DNA from: Pseudobacteriovorax antillogorgiicola
GTDB lineage: Bacteria > Bdellovibrionota_B > Oligoflexia > Oligoflexales > RGVZ01
Assembly (NCBI GenBank): GCA_945898195.1
Contig: CAMDHM010000005.1
Location: 22,118-86,117, forward strand
DNA: 64,000 nucleotides
Reading direction: 5' to 3'
Positions 9,633 to 18,237 of this stretch are shown one piece after another. The notes under the pieces are model-generated. The model searched no databases and was not told the DNA's origin. It saw only the letters and a program-made list of their open reading frames with translations. Within the stretch, counting starts at the first letter, position 1, and each line of letters begins with the position of its first letter. A program made the translations under genes and the position numbers.

Positions 9633-11768
9633 ATGAGCCGCCAACATCAAATGATCAATCTTTCTGAGCTGAACCATGAGCAAAGGTCCGCCGTTGAAAA
9701 TTTCAACGGGCCAATGCTGATCCTTGCCGGTGCCGGCACGGGTAAAACCAGGGTGATCACTTCACGCATGGCGTGGATGCTGCAACAAGGCGTCGCCCCC
9801 GGCAACATTGCCGCCATGACCTTTACCAATAAGGCCGCCCGCGAAATGGCGGCGCGCATCGGCCAACTTGTCGGCCCGGCGCGGGCTAAAGACCTGTCCG
9901 TTAGTACCTTTCACAGCTTCTGCCTGAAAATCCTGCGAGAACATGGCCATGCCGTTGGCATCGCACCACGCTTTAGCATCGTAGACACGGGCGATCAGAT
10001 TGATCTGGTATCTCGGGCCCTAAAGGAGAAACAGTGGGGCGGAACGGTGCCGGCCGAGGACCTTCACGCTGCCATCAGCCGTTGGAAGAACGAGCTTCTT
10101 GGCCCCGAAGATGTTCTGGCCGGTAAAGGCCGACTTGCCCCTGGATACGACCGTGAAGTCTTCGGGCGAGTTTACGACCTTTACGAACGCCAACTCAAAA
10201 TCAACCGGGTCATCGATTTTGACGACTGTATTTTCAAGACCTACCTACTGCTTCGCGACGACGTGGAACTTCAAAAATCTCTGGCCAAGAAATTTCGCTA
10301 CATCCTGGTCGACGAATTCCAAGATACGAACTTTGCCCAATTGACACTGCTGGGCATGATTGCGCGACACCATAACAATGTCTGCGTGGTAGGAGACGAC
10401 GACCAGTCGATCTACAGCTGGCGCGGGGCTATGTATGAAACCCTTGAAGAATTTGAACGGATGTTTCCTGGCACGCAGCTGGTCAAACTGGAACAAAACT
10501 ACCGCTGCAGCAACGTGATCCTGGATGCCGCCAATAGCCTCATCCGCAACAATACCAAGCGTAAAGAGAAGAACCTCTGGAGCCAAAGCACCTCCAAACT
10601 ACCGATCCGCCTAATCCCACTGGAAACCTCTGATTCCGAGGCCCGCTGGATCAGCGAACAGTGCATGTCCCTCATCGGAGGCGGTACCCAACACAAGGAA
10701 ATCGTGGTCCTTTACCGGGCCAACGCCCAATCCCGCCCAATTGAGATGGCCTTGCGCGAGGCCGGACTGCGGGCCAAAGTTTTTGGCGGAACTGGATTTT
10801 TTGAACGCAAAGAGGTGAAGGACTTTCTCTCCTTTGTGAAGCTGGCCGCCGAGCCCGATGACCGCCTGGCCTTTTGGCGTGCGGTAAGCGCCTGCCCGAG
10901 CGGAGTCGGCATCAAAACCTTGGAACGCATCTCGGCACTTGCTGAAGAAAAAAAGTGTAGCCCCTTATCGGCGGGTGAAATGGCCGATGGCGACCTTTTG
11001 GGCCGGATCAAGCCGGCAGTGGACGAATTTTGTTCACTCATCCGCGGAATTTCAGCAGAGGCCCAAGGCGCCACCACAGACAACATTGTGAGCCTCGGCG
11101 AACAGATCATCGGCCGCTTCAAACTGCTCGATGAGATCCTAATGAACACCAAGGACCCGGCGGCAAGGCTACGTAAAATGGAGATCGTGAAGTCGCTTCC
11201 ATCGTGGCTTGGAAACGCAGCTCGCGCAGTCGCCAGTGCGACAGGAAGGCCTACGGGCGAGGCCGTGGACTGGTCAAAATTGATGGACCGCATCATGCTG
11301 ACCGGCGAAGACGACCGCCACAAAGAGGATGAAAATAACCCGCTCGACGTCATCTCTTTGATGACGGTTCATGCGGCTAAGGGGCTAGAGTTTCCTGTGG
11401 TTTTTGTTGTCGGAGTTGAAGAGGAACTTCTGCCACACAAAAACAGCATTGAACTTGGCGAGGCTGGAATTGCTGAAGAGCGGCGTCTATTTTATGTCGC
11501 ACTTACCCGCGCCAAAGAGCGTCTCTTTCTGACCTATGCCCTTGACCGATCTTCCCGATTTGGCACGTCGTCACGCAGGCCATCCAGATTTTTGTCGGAA
11601 ATTCCAAAGCAACTACTCGCCGGCGAAGATGGCGAGGCTCATTGCGCCGCTGATGCCGTGACCGACGGCGTGGCAACGGCCTTAAAACGAGAAGAGTTGC
11701 GCCGCAAGGAAACCGTGGCCCAGCTTGGGTTTCTCAGACAAAGCCTTTTTCCTGGACGAACTCCTTGA
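9633..11768 (+). CDS. UvrD/Rep/PcrA-family superfamily 1 DNA helicase
   Basis: This is an ATP-driven 3'-5' DNA helicase for repair and replication restart. The 711 residues show all SF1A motifs in order: motif I AGAGTGKT (Lys38), motif II LVDEFQDTN, motif III VVGDDDQSIYSWRGA, motif IV LEQNYRCS, motif V LMTVHAAKGLEFPVVF and motif VI RRLFYVALTRAKERL. The GDDDQSIYSWRGA form occurs in both Rep and UvrD, so I leave the symbol open. A second ATG at 9651 is an alternative start. The 3' end overlaps the convergent rpoH gene by 35 bp, so the two transcripts are complementary there. Confidence 0.93.
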   Translation: MSRQHQMINLSELNHEQRSAVENFNGPMLILAGAGTGKTRVITSRMAWMLQQGVAPGNIAAMTFTNKAAREMAARIGQLVGPARAKDLSVSTFHSFCLKILREHGHAVGIAPRFSIVDTGDQIDLVSRALKEKQWGGTVPAEDLHAAISRWKNELLGPEDVLAGKGRLAPGYDREVFGRVYDLYERQLKINRVIDFDDCIFKTYLLLRDDVELQKSLAKKFRYILVDEFQDTNFAQLTLLGMIARHHNNVCVVGDDDQSIYSWRGAMYETLEEFERMFPGTQLVKLEQNYRCSNVILDAANSLIRNNTKRKEKNLWSQSTSKLPIRLIPLETSDSEARWISEQCMSLIGGGTQHKEIVVLYRANAQSRPIEMALREAGLRAKVFGGTGFFERKEVKDFLSFVKLAAEPDDRLAFWRAVSACPSGVGIKTLERISALAEEKKCSPLSAGEMADGDLLGRIKPAVDEFCSLIRGISAEAQGATTDNIVSLGEQIIGRFKLLDEILMNTKDPAARLRKMEIVKSLPSWLGNAARAVASATGRPTGEAVDWSKLMDRIMLTGEDDRHKEDENNPLDVISLMTVHAAKGLEFPVVFVVGVEEELLPHKNSIELGEAGIAEERRLFYVALTRAKERLFLTYALDRSSRFGTSSRRPSRFLSEIPKQLLAGEDGEAHCAADAVTDGVATALKREELRRKETVAQLGFLRQSLFPGRTP

Positions 11769-12582
11769 GCTTTTGCATCAACCTCGCCTCAATTTGGCGG
11801 GCCCTCTCACGGGTGATTCCGTGGCGATCGCCAAACTCCTGCAAGGTCATGGGCTGAACGCCGAGAAGGCGGTCCTCAAATAGTTCAAGATCCCGACCGG
11901 TGATCCGTTTTTTAAATTCCTCGAGATGCTTTTTGAAGATCGCCTGGACCTCTTTTTTAGCCAAGATGTCCTCGACACTCTCCCCGGGGTCGGCCACCGT
12001 CGACCCCCTGGTCACGTCCGAATCCTCTGAAACCGGCTCGTCAAACGAAAGGTCTGGGCCTGCCAGCCGCTGCTGCATTTCAATGACGTCCTTTTCACGA
12101 ACATTTAAATTGCTCGCGAGCAGTTTGGTGTCGACCCTGTCGTACTCGGCGAGCAGCTTCTCGGCTTCCTTTCGCAAATTGAAAAATAGTTTCCTTTGGG
12201 CGGCCGTTGTGCCCATTTTTACCAAGCTCTTGTTGTCCATGAGGTATTTAAGGATATAGGCACGAATCCACCAAACGGCGTAGCTGGAAAGTTTGACGCC
12301 CTTATAAGGGTTGTATCGCTTTACGGCCTGCATAAGGCCGTAGTTTCCCTCTTGAATCAGGTCCAGCATGGTTTCCTGAGCCCGCCTGAAATCATTGGCG
12401 ATTTTGACCACGAGGCGCAGGTTCGAAGTGATTAAACGGTGGGCAGCCCGGACATCTCCGTCTTCAAAGTGCCGGACCGCGAGGTCGTACTCTTCCTCTG
12501 GCTCAAGCAACGGATGGCGAGCAACCTCTTGCAGATAGAGCTGCAACGGTGAGACATTGGCTGGAAGTGTCCGGTTTGCCAC
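11734..12582 (-). CDS. rpoH: RNA polymerase sigma factor RpoH (sigma-32 family)
   Basis: This is an alternative sigma factor of the heat-shock family, 282 residues long. Region 1.2/2 is visible as NVSPLQLYLQEV and DLIQEGNYGLMQAVKRYNP, with the core-binding and -10 recognition helix SYAVWWIRAYILKYLM. The segment QRKLFFNLR is the RpoH box, which separates RpoH from other group 2/3 sigmas. Region 4.2 ends with the helix-turn-helix MTLQEFGDRHGITRERARQIE. The start is GTG at 12582, with AAGGTGG 6 nt upstream; an ATG at 12678 would add residues unlike the family and overlap the divergent gene. The stop lies inside the helicase gene. Confidence 0.9.
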   Translation of the reverse strand: MANRTLPANVSPLQLYLQEVARHPLLEPEEEYDLAVRHFEDGDVRAAHRLITSNLRLVVKIANDFRRAQETMLDLIQEGNYGLMQAVKRYNPYKGVKLSSYAVWWIRAYILKYLMDNKSLVKMGTTAAQRKLFFNLRKEAEKLLAEYDRVDTKLLASNLNVREKDVIEMQQRLAGPDLSFDEPVSEDSDVTRGSTVADPGESVEDILAKKEVQAIFKKHLEEFKKRITGRDLELFEDRLLGVQPMTLQEFGDRHGITRERARQIEARLMQKLKEFVQEKGFV

Positions 12583-12610
12583 GTAAAACCACCTTGAACA
12601 GGTCTGACAT

Positions 12611-13543
12611 ATGACAGGAATTGGGATCGTAACAAATCCGCATTCCAAACTAAATAAACGAAATCCAGAACGCCACAAAGTCCTTGGTTATATTTTAGGG
12701 CAACGTGGCCAGCTTGCCGTCACAAATTCCATCGCAGAACTGGCCTCGGTCGCGGCCGACTTTAAGGCCAAGGGTGTCGAGATCCTCGCAATAAATGGCG
12801 GCGACGGCACCATCAGCCGCACCCTCACAGCGTTCATACGCTGTTATGGGGATCAACCGCTGCCTAAAATTGCAATTCTTGGCGGAGGCACGATCAATGT
12901 CTTGCGGACCAACCTCGGAATCCGCGGCCGCCCGGAAGACGTCCTTTTCCGCTTGGTCGAAGGGCATAGCTCGGGCCTCAATTTTCAAATCAAAAAAAAT
13001 GCCACCCTTCGCATCGACGACTCCTATGGGTTCATGTTTGGGGACGGTGTCGTAGCCAATTTTCTAGATCTTTTCTACCGCAACAAAACCAATGCCCTTG
13101 GTTCACTCTTGGTGATGGCCCGACTGTATTGGGCGGCATTCTTTAATCGTGAGCTTTTCTTGTCGGTCGTCAACCAGCAGGAATACCGTCTTTTTCCGCA
13201 AAATGGCCGCCCCCTTGAAGGCCTTTCGGCCGCCGTTATGTGTTCGACCCTGCCGCGCATGCCGCTTGGCGCCCGCTTCTTTACCCTATTGGAGAAAAAT
13301 CCTGATAAGATGGAATGCATCAGCTTTCAGTTGGATGAGTCGAAAATCCTTTGGCAGTTGCCTGTGATGTTGGTTGGAACTGCCCTGCAGATGAATTTGT
13401 GGCAGCAACGGATATGCACCACGACCGTTGACATTCAGGCCAAGCCTGGGCGTCGTTACACCGTGGATGGTGAACTCTTCACGGCGGAGAGCGACACCAT
13501 CAAAGTTACAATGGGGCCGCACCTTGACTTTATCACCTTATGA
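12611..13543 (+). CDS. Diacylglycerol/lipid kinase-family protein
   Basis: This is a DAGK-catalytic-domain protein of 310 residues, related to YegS, DgkB and sphingosine kinases, which phosphorylate lipids using ATP. The N-terminal IGIVTNPHSKLNKRNP matches the start of the fold. GGDGT at residues 63-67 is the nucleotide-binding signature. GGGTINVLRTNLGI corresponds to the second conserved block, usually GGTxNxxA. The C-terminal half has a beta-sandwich-like pattern and ends with YTVDGELF, as in YegS-type enzymes. The substrate is not predictable. It is divergent from rpoH with only 28 bp between start codons and precedes the AmgK-like gene by 49 bp, probably in one operon. Confidence 0.82.
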   Translation: MTGIGIVTNPHSKLNKRNPERHKVLGYILGQRGQLAVTNSIAELASVAADFKAKGVEILAINGGDGTISRTLTAFIRCYGDQPLPKIAILGGGTINVLRTNLGIRGRPEDVLFRLVEGHSSGLNFQIKKNATLRIDDSYGFMFGDGVVANFLDLFYRNKTNALGSLLVMARLYWAAFFNRELFLSVVNQQEYRLFPQNGRPLEGLSAAVMCSTLPRMPLGARFFTLLEKNPDKMECISFQLDESKILWQLPVMLVGTALQMNLWQQRICTTTVDIQAKPGRRYTVDGELFTAESDTIKVTMGPHLDFITL

Positions 13544-13592
13544 CATCGCCCTGCTTGCGCCGGCACTTCATCCCGAAGGCAAGGAAAAAATC

Positions 13593-14660
13593 ATGTTGCC
13601 CAATCCGATTCCCACCGGAGCGTTGCCGCCTCCGACCCCAGATGAACTAAGAGCTGCCCTCGGCATTCAAGAACTAACGATCGAATGGTTGGCGGGCGAC
13701 GGTTCAGACCGTAGCTACTACCGGATCAAATCGCCGTCCATCGCACGTCCCGTAGTTTTGATGCAATTATCAGGAAACGACGCCCGGGCTCTTCACGACG
13801 GACGCTACGACTGGCTTGAAGTTGCTAACATTTTGGCTGTCCATGGCATTAAAGTCCCGCGCCTCGTGAAATCCATGCCCGATCAAGCTGCGATCATCAT
13901 CGAAGACTACGGCAATATAATGCTTGAGACTCGCGCCATCGAAATGGTCGAATCGGGTAGGCGCGACGATATTTTTTCAATCTACGAAAAATCTAACGAA
14001 ATCCTGATTCATTTCCTTGAGATCAAAGTCCCCAGCGACCCTCGCGAGGAACGCCCCGTGTGGACTCGCCGGGCTTTTGATGCGGAAAGATTTGAATGGG
14101 AGCTTAACTTCTTTTTGAAAAAGTTTGTTGAACCGGTGGCCCGCATCCGATTGACCTCTGACCAAAACGACATTGTACAAGCAGAAATAAAAGACTTTTC
14201 AGCTTGCCTCTCCCGCCTACCACAGCATTTCGTTCATCGAGACTTTCATTCCCGCAACATCATGCTTTTTGAAGACCGCCAGGCGGTCATCGACTTTCAA
14301 GACGCGCGCCTTGGCCCGGCCTCCTATGACGCCGTCTCCCTTTGTTTTGATTCTTATGTTCCGTTTAGCTCTGAGGATCGTTTAAAGCTCATGGAACAAT
14401 TTCTCCGACAGGCGTCCTCCAAACTGGGCAATGCCATGCGGACTGAAATCGAACAGCAATGGAAGTCCGTCCTGTTGCAACGTCAGTTGAAGGCCATTGG
14501 AAGTTTTGGATATCTGACCATTGATAAGAACAAAGGCAATTATTTACGCTATGTGAAGCCAGCCATCGCCGCCATGCGCGCCGCCGATGTTCGAGATTCC
14601 CGCTGGCCATTTTTATCCATCGAGTTGGTTGATCTCATAGATAGCGCCATGGGCTCTTGA
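13593..14660 (+). CDS. AmgK-like sugar kinase (APH-fold phosphotransferase)
   Basis: The gene encodes a 355-residue aminoglycoside-phosphotransferase-fold kinase. Catalytic HRDFHSRN (Asp217) and metal-binding VIDFQDARLGPASYD (Asp234) closely match AmgK, the kinase that phosphorylates N-acetylmuramate or N-acetylglucosamine at C1 in peptidoglycan recycling. The start is an ATG with AAGGA 7 nt upstream; a longer frame runs back into the previous gene but has no support. The nucleotidyltransferase immediately downstream reproduces the amgK-murU pairing known from Pseudomonas, which is the main support for the function. A role in generic small-molecule phosphorylation cannot be excluded. There is no sign of antibiotic resistance context. 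Confidence 0.75.
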   Translation: MLPNPIPTGALPPPTPDELRAALGIQELTIEWLAGDGSDRSYYRIKSPSIARPVVLMQLSGNDARALHDGRYDWLEVANILAVHGIKVPRLVKSMPDQAAIIIEDYGNIMLETRAIEMVESGRRDDIFSIYEKSNEILIHFLEIKVPSDPREERPVWTRRAFDAERFEWELNFFLKKFVEPVARIRLTSDQNDIVQAEIKDFSACLSRLPQHFVHRDFHSRNIMLFEDRQAVIDFQDARLGPASYDAVSLCFDSYVPFSSEDRLKLMEQFLRQASSKLGNAMRTEIEQQWKSVLLQRQLKAIGSFGYLTIDKNKGNYLRYVKPAIAAMRAADVRDSRWPFLSIELVDLIDSAMGS

Positions 14661-14676
14661 AAATGAACGATGTAAC

Positions 14677-15726
14677 GTGAATAACGCATGCGGTTTTGTC
14701 CTCGCTGCCGGCTTTGGCACCAGGCTTCGTCCATTGACGACCGCTTTGCCGAAGCCAATGATTCGTTTTTTTGGAGCGCCGCTCCTGGACCTTGCGTTAT
14801 TTCGCTTTGGGACTGCGGGCATCTCAAATATAGCCGTTAACGCCCACTATCTTGCCCATGAAATCGAGTCGGGGTTGAAGGCGTCGCCGTGGGGTAAGGA
14901 CGTCAAACTTTCCATCGAAAGTCCTAATATCTTGGGCCGTGGCGGTGCCTATATTCCTTTGCGCAAATGGTTTGGAAAAAAAACGATCATTGCCTACAAC
15001 GGCGATATCATCAGCGACATTGACGTCGCAGCTGCGCTGGCCCATCACCGTGAAAAGCGTGCCCTCGCCACCATGGTGGTCCTTCCCAAACCACTCGGCC
15101 GAGACAACGCCGTCTACTGCGACGCCGATGGCTTTATTGGGAGCATTGCCAAAGTTCCACCCGCTTTCGGCGGCCCTTGGACGGCCCGTGGTTTTGCCTG
15201 CCTTCAAATTCTTGAACCTGAATTTCTTGATTTCTTACCGCAAGAAGGTGAGTCCGACATCTTGGATGCGTATGCCCAAGCCACCGCGCAGGGACACGTT
15301 GTAACCAGCTTTGTGCACTTGGGTTTTTGGCATGATTTGGGAAGTCCAGCCCAATTGCTTCAGGCCCACCTTGACGTCTTTAAAAGCCCTCACGTCCGCC
15401 AGTTAGTCGCCGCCCTTGGCCTTGAAGCATTTCACGAGGCCCATCAATCGCAATTAAAAATGATCGCCACCGGCGATTCCTGGCACGACAAAGAAAGTGC
15501 CCTCTGCGTTGTTGGCCCTTCGTCGGTGATCCTTGGCAAGGAGGGTTTTGCCCGTTCAAGGGACGCCGCTGAATTGGGGCCACTGGTGATAGTTGAGTCG
15601 GGATTTTCTACGAGCGGGCCTATCCGGATTAGCCGCTCTATTATTTACCGCTCTGCTGTGATTGATCACAAGACCACTCACAACAACGCCATTTATGACC
15701 ATTCACATATGATCAAATGTGACTAG
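14677..15726 (+). CDS. MurU-like sugar-1-phosphate nucleotidyltransferase with C-terminal extension
   Basis: This is a nucleotidyltransferase of 349 residues. The N-terminal domain (about 1-235) has GFVLAAGFGTRLRPLT and PKPM, the NTP-binding signature, and later AYNGDI and FWHDLGSPAQL. By position behind the AmgK-like kinase it probably turns MurNAc-1-P (or a related sugar phosphate) into the UDP-sugar, as MurU does. MurU is about 220 residues. This protein has about 110 more, with short repeats (VVGPSSVILG, LGPLVIVESG, IRISRSIIYRSAVI) suggesting a left-handed beta-helix as in mannose-1-phosphate guanylyltransferases. The substrate is therefore less certain than the family. The start is GTG at 14677, with no clear Shine-Dalgarno, 16 bp after the kinase. 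Confidence 0.72.
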   Translation: MNNACGFVLAAGFGTRLRPLTTALPKPMIRFFGAPLLDLALFRFGTAGISNIAVNAHYLAHEIESGLKASPWGKDVKLSIESPNILGRGGAYIPLRKWFGKKTIIAYNGDIISDIDVAAALAHHREKRALATMVVLPKPLGRDNAVYCDADGFIGSIAKVPPAFGGPWTARGFACLQILEPEFLDFLPQEGESDILDAYAQATAQGHVVTSFVHLGFWHDLGSPAQLLQAHLDVFKSPHVRQLVAALGLEAFHEAHQSQLKMIATGDSWHDKESALCVVGPSSVILGKEGFARSRDAAELGPLVIVESGFSTSGPIRISRSIIYRSAVIDHKTTHNNAIYDHSHMIKCD

Positions 15727-16060
15727 TCTCTGATTGAACAGCAACCAACGGCTGTGCCTTCAGCGGGGGAGTGCTTGTGGTGATCAAGGGTTGTGAGTAA
15801 CGAATGTGATTAGGTAGCGACTAAGCAGGGAATGAGTGAGTTACTGACTAAGTGAATGAGTAAGCGCGGTCAAAAAGTCTGGTGAGTAAGGATCGTGATC
15901 AGGGGAGGCATCTGGTTCTGCGATATCAACTCCGGGAATCTTGGCCAGCGTGCTTTCTTGTACGAGAATAAGCTTCTGGTCCTTCGCTCTCACCGGTCGA
16001 TTTCATAAAACTCTGCGCGTCCACATTTCAAACTGCGATGGCTCTGCACCGCGGAATCAT
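15727..16060. other. Gene-poor intergenic region with possible 50-aa ORF
   Basis: This is 334 bp between two convergent genes, with no recognised gene, tRNA or clear terminator. The first half holds a degenerate repeat, listed separately. On the minus strand a short frame runs from a GTG at 15993 to a TAA at 15841. It gives 50 residues with ordinary composition (KLILVQESTLAKIPGVDIAE at the N-terminal side), but it has no Shine-Dalgarno and reads through part of the repeat. It could be a gene remnant or chance. Confidence 0.4.
15794..15890. repeat. Degenerate ~12-bp tandem repeat (TGASTAAG-like)
   Basis: Seven copies of a TGA(G/C/T)TAAG-like octamer begin at 15794, 15807, 15818, 15833, 15845, 15857 and 15883. 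Successive distances are 13, 11, 15, 12, 12 and 26 bp. The copies vary by one or two bases. The near-helical period, all on one face of the DNA, could reflect a protein-binding array or a decayed short tandem repeat. Nothing here identifies a binding protein. Confidence 0.5.
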
Positions 16061-17068
16061 TCAAACGTTAAATGCGTTTCTCGAATAGGATTTATCACTA
16101 TTCCACACACTCGCCAGGATTTTGGCACCGGCTTTGCCGCCTTCAATTTTTGATGCGAAACTACCGCCTGCTTTTTGGATCTTGTTCACAGTGATCTTCT
16201 CGGACACGTTCTTTTTCAAGGCTGCTGAAAGTTGATCTTGGGTTACGTAGTAGATGGTCGTGCCGGGGGTTAAATTGTCCGGATCATCGATCATATCGTT
16301 TTGACGCCAGATTGATTTCCAATTGCGATGTTTGCCAAAGATTCTTTTTGAAATCGTTGCCAAGGTGTCGCCGTCTTGGACCATCGTAACGCCGCGGCTC
16401 AGACTTTCATAAGTATGGGCAAAGGCCTTGGAAGAATCATCCAGAGCATAGTAAATCACATCCCCAGGGTAGATCCGGCTCGGGTTTGCCACCCCAGTCA
16501 AATCTGCCAATTCACGCCAGCGTTTCATGTCACCATAAACGCGGCCCGCGATTTTCGACAGCGTGTCTCCCTGCTGGACCACGTATGCCATCTTGGCGCC
16601 CATTTCTGGTAGACCAACCACACTCGGGGCTGCCGTTGCCGATGACGGCGCTGGCGTCGATGCCTGGGCCACGGGAGCCGCTGGATCCGCGACCGCAGCC
16701 GGAGCTGCCGCTGCGTTGCCAGGAGCCGCTGGATTTGCACCGTTCATATCGGAAATGATCGACTGCAATTCGCCTTCGGTTCCATCACCACCTGCCGCCG
16801 CAGGTTCTCCGGCAGGTGCCGGCTCTTCCGCAACTGCGACTTCTCCACTAGCCGTGTCTGGCTGGCCGTTGTTAAGGGCGGTGTTCCCCGCCGGTACATT
16901 TCCCTCTTCGGCTGATGCTGCCTTATCAGAGCCATCTTCCGAAACATTCTCCTCCACTGCTTCTGTATCACCACCCTCAGACGCTGAGCTGCTGCAGCCC
17001 ACGGCGCCAAAGTGAGCGATCAGAAAGAGTGTCGCCATTGTGAAATGGCGATACCATTTAATCCTCAT
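16061..17068 (-). CDS. LysM-domain lipoprotein
   Basis: This is a predicted peptidoglycan-binding lipoprotein of 335 residues. A signal sequence ends in the lipobox-like AVGC with Cys25 as lipidation site. Residues 26-150 are low-complexity, rich in Ala, Pro, Glu and Gly, and probably form a flexible tether. Two LysM domains follow at about 162-207 (VVQQGDTLSKIAGRVYG to YPGDVIYY) and 229-274 (VQDGDTLATISKRIFG to LTPGTTIYY). No catalytic domain is present, so it is a binding or anchoring protein. Shine-Dalgarno GGAGG lies 7 nt before the ATG. It is divergent from the dcw cluster across 150 bp. Confidence 0.85.
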   Translation of the reverse strand: MRIKWYRHFTMATLFLIAHFGAVGCSSSASEGGDTEAVEENVSEDGSDKAASAEEGNVPAGNTALNNGQPDTASGEVAVAEEPAPAGEPAAAGGDGTEGELQSIISDMNGANPAAPGNAAAAPAAVADPAAPVAQASTPAPSSATAAPSVVGLPEMGAKMAYVVQQGDTLSKIAGRVYGDMKRWRELADLTGVANPSRIYPGDVIYYALDDSSKAFAHTYESLSRGVTMVQDGDTLATISKRIFGKHRNWKSIWRQNDMIDDPDNLTPGTTIYYVTQDQLSAALKKNVSEKITVNKIQKAGGSFASKIEGGKAGAKILASVWNSDKSYSRNAFNV

Positions 17069-17145
17069 ACTGCTACCTCCAAAAAAGTTAAAAAGCTAAA
17101 CCACGATTTCTCTTCGGCGAGGGTTTGAAGTTTCTTTAATTTCCC

Positions 17146-17169
17146 GGCGGGAGAAATCCCGCCTATAAT
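17146..17169 (+). promoter_or_regulatory. Inverted repeat abutting a TATAAT box upstream of rsmH
   Basis: A perfect 7-bp inverted repeat GGCGGGA-GAAA-TCCCGCC (17146-17163) directly abuts TATAAT at 17164-17169. That places it where the spacer of a sigma-70 promoter for the dcw cluster would be. The -35 at the right distance is poor (TTCCCG or TTTCCC). It could be an operator for a dimeric regulator, or a structured leader if transcription starts upstream. The mraZ regulator gene usual at this position is absent. Confidence 0.45.
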
Positions 17170-17218
17170 CATCTTCGAACAGAATGTGCACCGTGCTCGG
17201 GGGCCGAGATAATCAATT

Positions 17219-18208
17219 ATGGATCAACCTGATAATTTTGCTGGAAATGGCTTTGGTCACGTAACGGTCTTACTGCACGAGGCTGCGACCTCTCTTAACC
17301 TCGCGCCAAATGGCGTTGCCGTGGACTGCACACTTGGCGGTGGGGGACACACGAGATTGCTTTTGGATGCCGTTGGCAAAAACGGAAAAGTCCTCGCCTT
17401 TGACCGCGATTCCACGGCGATAGACCATGCCCGTAATTGTTTCTCGGCAGAGGTTGAATCGGGACAGCTTGTGCTCGTTCACAAGCCATTTTCAGAGATG
17501 GCGGAGCATGTCAGAGCGATCGGCTTGGCCGGTTCAATTGCTGGAATTTTGGCGGATCTTGGGGTGAGCAGCCCCCAGATCGATGTCGGCGAGCGCGGCT
17601 TTTCATTCATTAAAGATGGGCCACTCGACATGCGCATGGACCCAAGCCGACCTGGAACGGCTGCCGATTTAATCAATACCGCCGACGAGCCAGAACTCGT
17701 CCGCATCATCCGGGATTTCGGCGATGAACCGATGGCGCGTCACTTTGCCAAAATGATTTGTCGGCAACGGGCCATCTCTCCCTTCCACACAACGTTGGAA
17801 TTATCCAGTTACTTGGAGAGGCATTCACCCTATGGGTCAAAAAGCCGCAAACATCCGGCCACCAAAATTTTCCAAGCCATTCGCATTGCCATAAACGATG
17901 AACTTGGGGAATTGGACCGTTTCCTTGCGGGGGCTGTCCCCCTTTTAGCGTCAAAAGGCCGCCTTTCCATCATCTCCTTTCATTCCCTTGAAGATCGTGC
18001 TGTTAAGCACTTTTTTGCTGGGGCGTCGGGTAAATTGAAACGCCAAGAACTTAGTCGACGCGTCGCCTTGCCCGAGGCGGAAATTGATAAAATGGTTAAT
18101 GCTCAAGGCAGGGTCGTTGCATCGTCAGAGGCAGAGCCCTCTGCGCAAGAGGTTGAAATTAATCCAAGGGCGCGAAGTGCGCGCCTTCGGGTTTTTGAAA
18201 AGGCCTGA
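17219..18208 (+). CDS. rsmH: 16S rRNA (cytosine1402-N4)-methyltransferase RsmH
   Basis: RsmH (MraW) uses SAM to methylate C1402 of 16S rRNA in the ribosomal P site. The 329-residue length is typical. HVTVLLHEA at the N-terminus, the SAM-binding VDCTLGGGGHTRLLL, GILADLGVSSPQID and the late IISFHSLEDRAVKHFF are diagnostic. It is the first gene of the division cluster here; mraZ, which normally precedes it, is not present. ftsL starts 29 bp downstream. Confidence 0.97.
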   Translation: MDQPDNFAGNGFGHVTVLLHEAATSLNLAPNGVAVDCTLGGGGHTRLLLDAVGKNGKVLAFDRDSTAIDHARNCFSAEVESGQLVLVHKPFSEMAEHVRAIGLAGSIAGILADLGVSSPQIDVGERGFSFIKDGPLDMRMDPSRPGTAADLINTADEPELVRIIRDFGDEPMARHFAKMICRQRAISPFHTTLELSSYLERHSPYGSKSRKHPATKIFQAIRIAINDELGELDRFLAGAVPLLASKGRLSIISFHSLEDRAVKHFFAGASGKLKRQELSRRVALPEAEIDKMVNAQGRVVASSEAEPSAQEVEINPRARSARLRVFEKA

Positions 18209-18237
18209 TTGAATTTTTTTTAGGGAGCGCACCAGAT

